Positions 1 to 5,044 of a stretch of 6,730 bases of DNA are shown piece after piece; the first letter of the stretch is position 1, and every line of letters starts with the position of its first letter. The stretch is taken from NCBI GenBank assembly GCA_050744165.1, contig JBOGGN010000267.1, positions 1-6,730 on the forward strand. The letters run 5' to 3'. Made by a program: the position numbers and the translations under genes. The notes beneath the pieces were generated by a model. That model saw only the letters and a program-made list of their open reading frames with translations. It was not told where the DNA came from and did no database searches. This stretch comes from JBOGGN01 sp050744165 (lineage in GTDB: Bacteria > Actinomycetota > Acidimicrobiia > Acidimicrobiales > Palsa-688).

Positions 1-111
1 CGGTATTTGGACGCCGGCTACGACGAGGTATACGTGAGCCAGGTCGGCGACGACCAGGCAGGATACTTCGATTTCTTCAACCGGGAACTGCGTCCTCGCC
101 TCGGCCTGTAG
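1..111 (+). CDS. C-terminal fragment of an LLM-class, probably F420-dependent oxidoreductase
   Basis: Only the last 36 codons and the TAG stop are in the window; the gene begins outside it. The visible residues read RYLDAGYDEVYVSQVGDDQ, then a GYFDFFNRELRPRL-like end. This matches the C-terminal signature of luciferase-like flavin/F420 enzymes of the G6PDH-like F420 subfamily: 'DAGYDEVYV', then 'Q.G.DQ..FF.F', then 'E..PRL'. Such enzymes are cytoplasmic TIM-barrel proteins that transfer hydride between cofactor F420 and an organic substrate. The substrate cannot be read from this tail. The gene converges on the phoU-like gene with an 11-base gap, so the two do not share a transcript. The subfamily is inferred from memory of the motif; a flavin-dependent LLM monooxygenase is the alternative. 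Confidence 0.72.
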   Translation, partial: RYLDAGYDEVYVSQVGDDQAGYFDFFNRELRPRLGL

Positions 112-122
112 GGCTTCTCGGG

Positions 123-767
123 TTACCGGGAGCCGGCCGCGTCGATCCCGCGGGCCGTCCCCACCGCGTGGTCGCCGATGCGCTGGAGGAAGCGGACCAC
201 CAGCGCCATCTCAACCAGCGCCGGCGCGGCGAGTGTGCCCGCCCGAAGCTCGGCCACCAGGCGCGCCCGAAGGCCGTCGCATGCCTGCCACTCCGCCTCC
301 ACGGTTACGAGGAGGCCTTCCTCGGACGGCTCGTAGGCGTCGTACCCCTGGGCGACCGCCCGCCACAGCTCCCGAATACGCTCGAACAGGGCTAAGGACG
401 TTTCGCCCAGAGGGGCGGTGAGGTGCAGGCCCAAACCCATCCCTCCACGCCGGGCGATCTCCCACACCAGAGCCGCGGTGAGCCCAACCTCGGAAAGAAT
501 TTCGAGCACCGACACCAAGTGCCGCAGGTCGCTGCCGGTAGGGGCCTGGCGGGCCAGCTGGGTCACGACCAGCGTTTCCAGCGACTCGCGGATTTCGACA
601 ATTTCTGCCGTTCGCTTCGACGCGAGGGGGATGGCTGCTGCGTCCCCCGAAAAAAAGGCCGCCCTGGCAGCCACCAAGGCGTCGTCGGTCAGGGCCAGCT
701 GGAGGCCGACACCGGCGCGAATCTGGTCGAGCTGCCGGTGGTACTCGCTCCGGGTCTCGTAGGCCAC
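123..767 (-). CDS. phoU: PhoU-domain protein (phosphate-signalling type)
   Basis: A 214-residue, all-helical protein of the usual length for a two-repeat PhoU. The N-terminus (YHRQLDQI) resembles the PhoU 'FH.EL..L' start. The first repeat carries RQAPTGSDLRHLVSVLEI at about 73-90, the classic 'QQPVASDLR' signature. The second ends in FLQRIGDHAVGTA at about 193-205, matching 'ERIGDHA.NIA'. PhoU proteins bind metals and connect the Pst transporter to the PhoR kinase. Here the E/DxxxD metal motif is weak: repeat 1 has LSEVG in place of ERIGD, and repeat 2 has Gln in place of Glu. The start is GTG at 767, only 4 bases after the DUF1360 stop and without a clear Shine-Dalgarno, so translation is probably coupled to that gene. 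No pst genes are visible, so a divergent PhoU-like regulator is possible. Confidence 0.78.
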   Translation of the reverse strand: MAYETRSEYHRQLDQIRAGVGLQLALTDDALVAARAAFFSGDAAAIPLASKRTAEIVEIRESLETLVVTQLARQAPTGSDLRHLVSVLEILSEVGLTAALVWEIARRGGMGLGLHLTAPLGETSLALFERIRELWRAVAQGYDAYEPSEEGLLVTVEAEWQACDGLRARLVAELRAGTLAAPALVEMALVVRFLQRIGDHAVGTARGIDAAGSR

Positions 768-771
768 TCGA

Positions 772-1305
772 TCAAGACTGGTGCTCGGTTCGCTCCAACT
801 CAGCGTGGGCGAACTGAAGGCCGTCGCTCAGGCTCACAACCCCGAGAACTCCGGCCGCGATACGGGTGAAACGGGGGGCCAGCAGCAGGCCGACCACATA
901 CCCCGTGGCCACCCATTGGGCGATGCAGAAGGGGCAGGTGAGAAGTTCCCCAAGGGCGTGCCCCAAGCCGCTCCCGCGAGGCTCCTCGTTTACCTCGCCG
1001 CTGCCCGCCGCCTCCTCAAAGCGGGCGAATGGAGCCCGGCCGAAAGCGGTCACCGAATCCTTGGTGATCAACCGGCTCATGCGATAGGTGGCGACGCCGC
1101 CGAGTAACAGGTCGGCCCAGCCGAGCCGCTCCGGAACGGGCCGGCGGGTCTGGCGCACCAACAACACCGAGCCCGTGACCGCGGTGGCATAAACCCCCAT
1201 CAGGAGCCCGTACGACCCGAGGGGCCGGGGCGCGTCATTGGCGTACGCCTCGCGTTCGGCGGCGGCATGTTCCTTCAGCCGGTCCACCACATTCGACGAG
1301 CGCAC
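772..1305 (-). CDS. DUF1360 family membrane protein
   Basis: A 177-residue protein of the DUF1360 family, function unknown. The family signature is clear: GWADLLLGGVATYRMSRLITKDSV at about 62-85, and a CPFC motif (LLTCPFCIAQW) at about 121-131, directly before a hydrophobic helix. Likely membrane segments are about 31-50, possibly 62-79, 127-144 and 146-165. The N-terminus is short, charged and probably cytoplasmic. The two cysteines of CPFC sit at a membrane edge and could bind metal or react with thiols, which is inference. The gene is first in a two-gene unit with the PhoU-like gene. GTG at 1305 is the furthest in-frame start used here, with no good Shine-Dalgarno; the GTG pair at residues 6 and 7 is an alternative. 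In other genomes the family is often annotated as a sporulation or hypothetical protein; nothing here supports a specific role. Confidence 0.8.
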   Translation of the reverse strand: MRSSNVVDRLKEHAAAEREAYANDAPRPLGSYGLLMGVYATAVTGSVLLVRQTRRPVPERLGWADLLLGGVATYRMSRLITKDSVTAFGRAPFARFEEAAGSGEVNEEPRGSGLGHALGELLTCPFCIAQWVATGYVVGLLLAPRFTRIAAGVLGVVSLSDGLQFAHAELERTEHQS

Positions 1306-1317
1306 GAATGCGGACTA

Positions 1318-1333
1318 CCCGCGCCGGCGCGGG
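1318..1333. repeat. Perfect 16-bp GC palindrome
   Basis: The sequence cccgcgccggcgcggg equals its own reverse complement. It lies 12 bases upstream of the DUF1360 GTG start, where an operator or a leader hairpin of the DUF1360-phoU unit would sit. GC-rich DNA produces such palindromes more often by chance, so the function is open. Confidence 0.45.
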
Positions 1334-1490
1334 CACAAACGTGGATACACATCAATGAAGACTCGTGCCCACCGGGCTACGGTTGCCAACCTGGCCGGCC
1401 GTCGCCGCCGTGCCGCCGTGGCCGCGGCGACCACGCGCTTGACCTGACCCGCAGACCGGGCGCCGCCGTGGCTCTTGGATGGGCCCGCCC

Positions 1491-1536
1491 GGCTCAGCGC
1501 CAGCCTGCGATAGGCTTGAGCCCGGTCTGAAGGCTC
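1491..1536 (+). promoter_or_regulatory. Foldable leader upstream of cheB with mutually exclusive helices
   Basis: GGCTCA (1491-1496) pairs with TGAGCC (1517-1522). Inside it, AGCCT (1502-1506) pairs with AGGCT (1512-1516) around a 5-base loop, giving an 11-bp stem with a 5-base bulge on the left arm. A competing helix is possible because GAGCC (1518-1522) can instead pair with GGCTC (1532-1536), and AGCCT (1502-1506) with AGGCT (1531-1535). Such alternatives are typical of attenuators or protein-binding leaders. No U-tract follows, so this is not a standard intrinsic terminator. Whether the region is transcribed is not known. Confidence 0.35.
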
Positions 1537-1576
1537 CCGCCGCCACGCCGGCAACGGACCAGATGGCCTCCGGCTG

Positions 1577-1582
1577 AGGAGG
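1577..1582 (+). promoter_or_regulatory. Strong Shine-Dalgarno that sets the cheB GTG start
   Basis: AGGAGG lies 5 bases before GTG at 1588, and there is no competing start at suitable spacing. This fixes the start of the CheB-type protein and argues for efficient translation. Confidence 0.85.
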
Positions 1583-1587
1583 CAGAG

Positions 1588-2613
1588 GTGCCCACAGAAA
1601 CCATCGCCAGTCCCTTCGCCGCGATCGGCGTCGGGGCTTCCGCCGGTGGTGTCGAGGCCCTCACTGGGTTCGTGCGGGCCTTGCCGCGTGATCTCAGGGC
1701 CGTGGTCCTGATCGTCCTCCACCTCCCTGATGCCGGTCCGAGCGTCCTGCCGAGCATTCTCGCCCGGGCGGCGACGCTTCCAGTGGTCCATGCCGGCAAC
1801 GGCACCAAGCTGCAGGGCGGCCTGGTGATTGTGGCTCCCCCGGGACAGCACCTCCTTGTCCGTGCCGGCCGAGCGGTGCTTGACCATGGACCACGCGAGA
1901 ACGGGCACCGGCCGTCCGCCGACGCCCTCTTTCGCAGCCTCGCCACCGAGTTCGGTGCCCGTTCGGCCGGCATCGTCCTCTCCGGAACGATGGACGATGG
2001 CGCGGCCGGTCTGCGGGCGGTCGAACTAGTGGGCGGCTTGACGGTCGTCCAAGAGCCCGCCGAGGCCGCCTTTCCGGGAATGCCGGCCGCCGCCATCGCC
2101 GAGTCCCCGAAGGCCATCGTGTGCCGAGTTGCAGAGATGTCCGCGTTGCTCACACGATGGATCGCTGCGCTGCCACCGCCCAACTCTTCGTCCCAACCCC
2201 ATGTCCCGAAAGAAAGATTTACCCAAAATCCGCCTATGACTGAACTGTCGGAGTTCACCTGTCCCGAGTGTGGGGGCACCTTGTTTCTGGATACCGACCT
2301 CGGCACAGAGCGGTTCCGCTGCCGGGTCGGCCACAGCTTCTCTTCCCGGGGGCTGTTCATCGGCAAGCATGAAGCGCTCGAATCCGCTCTCTGGGCGGCC
2401 ATCGTCGCCTTGGAGGAGCGCGCCGACCTATCACGCAAGCTGCTGAAGCGCCTCGAAGGATTCGGCCGCCCGTCCCAGATGCAACGCTACCGAGACGACA
2501 TAGAACAGAGCGCGGAGCGGGTTGAAATCATTCGGCATCTGATCAAGGACTTGCTACGTTTCGGGCTCCTCCCAGGTGAGAGTGAAGAAGATGACACTGA
2601 CGCCTCCGAATGA
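1588..2613 (+). CDS. cheB: CheB-type protein-glutamate methylesterase with C-terminal zinc-ribbon-like motif, no receiver domain
   Basis: A 341-residue cytoplasmic protein. The methylesterase/deamidase domain spans about 8-190. Its triad can be read by family alignment: Ser18 in GASAGG, His45 in VLHLP, and Asp137 in LSGTMDDGAAGL, equivalent to LTGMGxDG of classical CheB. The enzyme family hydrolyses methyl-glutamates made by CheR on chemoreceptors. The N-terminal receiver domain of E. coli CheB is absent, so phosphorylation control is missing. After a linker at about 195-220 comes C225-x2-C228 then C245-x3-H249 (FRCRVGH), a zinc-ribbon-like motif, followed by helices to the end (about 255-335). 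This C-terminal arrangement is known in CheB-like proteins of non-chemotactic bacteria; its role is unclear. The start is fixed by AGGAGG. The 3' end overlaps cheR by 23 bases, implying co-translation. An in-frame ATG at residue 217, just before the cysteine motif, could be an internal start, but no Shine-Dalgarno precedes it. Confidence 0.92.
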   Translation: MPTETIASPFAAIGVGASAGGVEALTGFVRALPRDLRAVVLIVLHLPDAGPSVLPSILARAATLPVVHAGNGTKLQGGLVIVAPPGQHLLVRAGRAVLDHGPRENGHRPSADALFRSLATEFGARSAGIVLSGTMDDGAAGLRAVELVGGLTVVQEPAEAAFPGMPAAAIAESPKAIVCRVAEMSALLTRWIAALPPPNSSSQPHVPKERFTQNPPMTELSEFTCPECGGTLFLDTDLGTERFRCRVGHSFSSRGLFIGKHEALESALWAAIVALEERADLSRKLLKRLEGFGRPSQMQRYRDDIEQSAERVEIIRHLIKDLLRFGLLPGESEEDDTDASE

Positions 2614-4471
2614 CGGCGAGTTGGATGCGCTGCTCACGTACATTCACGAGCGGCGGAATTTTGATTTTCGGGGGTACAAACGTGCCGGCCTGAGCCGCAG
2701 GATATCTGCACGTATGTCCGCTCTGGGGATTGAGGACTACCAGCAGTACATGGATGTTCTGGAGGCCAATCCCGGTGAGTTCGCGGACCTCTTCAACACA
2801 ATCCTGATCAACGTGACAAGCTTCCTTCGCGACCGGGAAGCCTGGGAGTCCCTCAACTCACTCGTGCTCGGCCCGCTGGCCCGCACGAAAGGGGAGAATG
2901 AGCCCATCAGGATATGGTCTGCAGGCTGCGCCTCCGGCGAGGAGGCCTACTCCCTGGCCGTGCTCCTGGCCGAATCCCTTGGCGAAGACCGATTCCGCCA
3001 GCAGGTGAAGATCTACGCCACCGATGCTGACAACGATGCTCTGGTTCGCGCCCGCCACGGGCGCTACCCCGAACGCGACCTGGATGCCGCCTTCGGAGAG
3101 CAGAGGGCCCGCCGCTTCTTTGAGAGCGATCAGGGATACGGCGTCTTTCGACCCGATCTTCGCCGACCTCTGATCTTCGGCCGTCACGACCTGGTACAGG
3201 ATCCACCTATCTCACGAATTGACGTTCTTACGTGCCGCAACACGCTCATGTACTTCACCTCCGAGGTCCAGCGGCAGGTGCTGGCCAGCTTTCACTTTGC
3301 CCTCAACGCGGGCGGATTCATCTTCCTCGGGAAATCTGAGGCGCTGGTTTCCCGGATCAAGCTATTCGAGCCGGTCGATTCCCGCCGCCACATCTTCCGC
3401 AAGGAGGGCGATTTCGCGGGCACCCCGACCATTTCGGTGGTCGCCGACAACCTCATTGCCACCCCCCGCCGGTTCGCGCCGGGCAAGCTCACCGAAGCCA
3501 TGCTCGAACAGAGTCCGGTGGCCCAAATCGTGGTGGATCACTCCACCAACGTCCTCATGGCGAACCTTCAGGGCCGCAGGCTCCTGTCTATGGGATCGTC
3601 GGAAATTGGCGCGCCGCTCAAGGAAGCGGGCTTGTCCATCCATCCGCAGGAGTTGCGCAGAGTCGTCGAGCAGGTCCTGCGGGAGCGCCGGGTGCTCACG
3701 GTCTCCGACGTCACCCGGACCGGACGGGCGGGGGACACGGTGTCCTTCGAGTTGCTCTTCGTTCCCCTTGAGGAGAAGTCGGGAGTCGCCATCGCCTTCG
3801 TTGACGTCACCCGGTTCCAGACGCTGCGCGACTTCCTCGAACGGTCGCAGAACGAGCTGGAGTCGGCCTATGAAGAGTTGCAGTCGGCGGTCGAGGAGCT
3901 CGAGACAACGAACGAGGAGCTCCAGTCCACCAACGAGGAGCTCGAGACGACCAATGAAGAGCTCCACTCCACCAACGAGGAACTCGAAACAATGAACGAG
4001 GAGCTCCAGTCGACCAACGAGGAACTGGAGACCATCAACAACGAGCTGCGCATCCGCAACACCGAGGTCGCCGACCTCAATATGTTTTTGGAGTCGATAT
4101 TGGCGAGCTTCCGCTCGGCCGTCGTCGTCCTCGGCACCGAGATGGAGGTGCGGGCGTGGAATCGTCAAGCCGAGGACCTCTGGGGCCTTCGTTCCGAGGA
4201 AGTGCAGGGACAGCATTTCCTGAACTTGGACATCGGGTTCCCGGTGGAAAGCGTCGGTCACGCCATCCGTGCTTGCCTGGCCGGGCGTTCCGAAGGAGAC
4301 ACGCTGACCCTGTCTGCGATCAACCGTCGTGGCCGGTCCATCGAGTGCTTCGTGACGATAAGCCGCCTGGTTGCGAAGAACGCGGGGCGGGGTGCGATCC
4401 TCCTCATGGATGCCTCGCCCGTCTCGGAAGCCGTCTCGGAAGCCGTCTCGGAAAGGCCAGGCGAGCCTTGA
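2591..4471 (+). CDS. cheR: CheR-type methyltransferase fused to PAS, heptad coiled coil and PAS
   Basis: 626 residues from ATG 2591. An upstream in-frame GTG (2576) is less likely because it overlaps the AGGTGAG ribosome site (2574-2580) that serves the ATG. The CheR alpha domain is at about 6-65. The SAM-dependent methyltransferase follows at about 75-280, with IWSAGCASGEEAYSLA (108-123) as the SAM loop and DVLTCRNTLMYF (211-222) as the conserved CheR motif. Next come a PAS-like domain (about 299-412), a coiled coil (about 413-495) built from eight EELxxxN-type heptads, and a second PAS (about 499-610). The family methylates glutamates using SAM. No kinase domain follows, unlike many CheB/CheR-PAS hybrids, so output must go through methylation or a partner. 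The coiled coil likely dimerises and passes signals between the PAS domains (inference). It is coupled to cheB by overlap. The tail ends in a short SEAV repeat. The true substrate is unknown, since no chemoreceptor is visible. Confidence 0.93.
   Translation: MTLTPPNDGELDALLTYIHERRNFDFRGYKRAGLSRRISARMSALGIEDYQQYMDVLEANPGEFADLFNTILINVTSFLRDREAWESLNSLVLGPLARTKGENEPIRIWSAGCASGEEAYSLAVLLAESLGEDRFRQQVKIYATDADNDALVRARHGRYPERDLDAAFGEQRARRFFESDQGYGVFRPDLRRPLIFGRHDLVQDPPISRIDVLTCRNTLMYFTSEVQRQVLASFHFALNAGGFIFLGKSEALVSRIKLFEPVDSRRHIFRKEGDFAGTPTISVVADNLIATPRRFAPGKLTEAMLEQSPVAQIVVDHSTNVLMANLQGRRLLSMGSSEIGAPLKEAGLSIHPQELRRVVEQVLRERRVLTVSDVTRTGRAGDTVSFELLFVPLEEKSGVAIAFVDVTRFQTLRDFLERSQNELESAYEELQSAVEELETTNEELQSTNEELETTNEELHSTNEELETMNEELQSTNEELETINNELRIRNTEVADLNMFLESILASFRSAVVVLGTEMEVRAWNRQAEDLWGLRSEEVQGQHFLNLDIGFPVESVGHAIRACLAGRSEGDTLTLSAINRRGRSIECFVTISRLVAKNAGRGAILLMDASPVSEAVSEAVSERPGEP
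3872..4039 (+). repeat. Eight 21-bp heptad-coding repeats (42-bp double unit) inside cheR
   Basis: The DNA repeats with a 21-base period and a stronger 42-base period, encoding alternating EELQSTN and EELETTN heptads at about residues 428-483. The family protein is known to have such a coiled coil. The near identity of units at DNA level allows slippage or unequal exchange, so copy number may differ between strains. Confidence 0.9.
4421..4453 (+). repeat. 12-bp tandem repeat at the end of cheR
   Basis: The unit gtctcggaagcc occurs twice in full, followed by nine bases of a third copy. It encodes VSEA-VSEA-VSE in the extreme C-terminal tail, after the second PAS. It keeps frame, since 12 is a multiple of three, and looks like a recent slippage product. 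Confidence 0.85.
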
Positions 4472-4494
4472 TATCCCTGCGGTGGTGGCATACT
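4468..4494 (+). promoter_or_regulatory. Weak candidate promoter at the end of cheR
   Basis: TTGATA (4468-4473, five of six to the -35 consensus) is followed after 15 bases by CATACT (4489-4494, four of six to -10), preceded by an extended TG element. The spacer is short, so this is tentative. It would give a very short leader to the next gene, which may equally be read through from cheB-cheR. Confidence 0.25.
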
Positions 4495-4503
4495 CGGTCC
4501 CGT

Positions 4504-4509
4504 AGGAGG
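4504..4509 (+). promoter_or_regulatory. Perfect Shine-Dalgarno followed by ACG, no canonical start in range
   Basis: AGGAGG is followed by six bases (taaaaa) and then ACG at 4516. No ATG, GTG or TTG occurs in any frame within normal range. An in-frame TAA at 4510-4512 closes the reading frame just before it. This makes ACG the best-supported start of the downstream gene. Confidence 0.7.
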
Positions 4510-4515
4510 TAAAAA

Positions 4516-4998
4516 ACGCACCAGCCGCCGACCACTCAGCTCACTCAGCTGCCTGGAGATGACTCGCCGATTGTCGACACCCACCCCATCCGGCAGTTGA
4601 TTGCCGCCTCGGCCGCACTTCGCAAAGCGACAGAGGCCGCCATCGAGAGGAGCCGTACCATCGAGCCGGCGGTGCGGCACAACATACAGGCGTCGCTGGG
4701 CTACCGCCTTGCAAGTCGCGCCCACCTCCTATATGCCCGGGTCGAGGGCGTGATCGACGGCGAAGCCGAGGCCGCCGTGGTACGGACCACCGGTGAAGTA
4801 GCCGCCAGCCGGGCCCTCCTGTCGCGGGTCCAAGTCGTCGTCTCGATCGGAGACAGCTTCGACAACGGCAGGATCGGGGCCAGTTTGGACGCGGGACCGG
4901 TGGCCAGCACCTTGACCTGCATGCGGGCCATGGACCGGGTGGATGCGCTCAACCTGGCGCTGCCGGTCGTGGCCCGCCCCGTCGCCAAGCTCCCCTGA
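4516..4998 (+). CDS. Unrecognised protein of about 160 residues, probable ACG start
   Basis: I do not recognise this family. From ACG 4516 the frame runs 160 codons to TGA. The first canonical start, TTG 4597, would give 133 residues but has no ribosome site, whereas a perfect AGGAGG sits 6 bases before the ACG. The first 25 residues are polar (Gln, Thr, Pro, Asp) and probably disordered. About 26-110 is Ala/Arg/Glu-rich and likely helical (RQLIAASAALRKATEAAIER, then EAEAAVVRTTGEVAASRALL). The C-terminal third is more mixed, with VVVSIGDSFDNGRIGASLD. No signal peptide, membrane segment or metal motif is seen, and there is one Cys. It follows cheR by 44 bases on the same strand and may belong to that unit, perhaps as a partner of the PAS proteins (inference). 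It converges on the ANTAR gene. An ATG-to-ACG sequencing or assembly error is the main alternative. Confidence 0.6.
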   Translation, partial: THQPPTTQLTQLPGDDSPIVDTHPIRQLIAASAALRKATEAAIERSRTIEPAVRHNIQASLGYRLASRAHLLYARVEGVIDGEAEAAVVRTTGEVAASRALLSRVQVVVSIGDSFDNGRIGASLDAGPVASTLTCMRAMDRVDALNLALPVVARPVAKLP

Positions 4999-5005
4999 CC
5001 GGTCC

Positions 5006-5044
5006 TGGCACCGGCACGGGGGTCCCTTTAGTGCTCTGGTGCCA
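5006..5044. terminator. Possible bidirectional terminator stem between convergent genes
   Basis: TGGCACC (5006-5012) and GGTGCCA (5038-5044) form a perfect 7-bp inverted repeat, extendable to nine pairs with one G-U, around a 21-base loop. It lies at the junction of convergent genes but reaches into the 3' end of the minus-strand gene and has no T-tract, so it is only a weak terminator candidate. Confidence 0.3.

Larger units (their letters stand above)
1306..1587. other. Divergent intergenic region between the DUF1360 gene and cheB
   Basis: These 282 bases separate two divergently transcribed units and should hold both promoters. I see no convincing sigma-70-type -35/-10 pair in either direction. 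What can be seen is a perfect GC palindrome close to the DUF1360 start, a foldable segment about 55-95 bases before cheB, and a strong Shine-Dalgarno for cheB. A 30-codon + strand ORF (1354-1446) is Arg/Ala-rich, has no ribosome binding site, and looks like chance in GC-rich DNA. Confidence 0.6.

Noticed and set aside
1354..1446. A 30-codon + strand frame (MKTRAHRATVANLAGRRR...) in the divergent region
   Set aside because: It has no ribosome site and has the Arg/Ala bias of random GC-rich DNA. A basic leader peptide cannot be excluded, but nothing supports it.
1494..2438. A 314-codon minus-strand open frame opposite cheB
   Set aside because: It lies entirely against a gene with clear catalytic motifs and is rich in Arg, Ser, Pro and Ala, as antisense frames of GC-rich genes usually are. 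No domain can be recognised.
3872..4039. CRISPR-like or mobile repeat array
   Set aside because: The repeats are in-frame codons for a coiled coil with no spacers between them. No CRISPR array, insertion sequence or attachment site was seen in the window.
3362..4261. A 299-codon minus-strand open frame opposite cheR
   Set aside because: Its repetitive LLVGRLELLV-type sequence is just the antisense reading of the heptad repeats, with no independent gene signal.
4999..5015. CCGGT/ACCGG hairpin with a six-base loop, as a possible ANTAR RNA target
   Set aside because: The loop CCTGGC has C rather than A at position 1, there is no paired second hairpin with a matching loop, and it lies after a stop codon between convergent genes.
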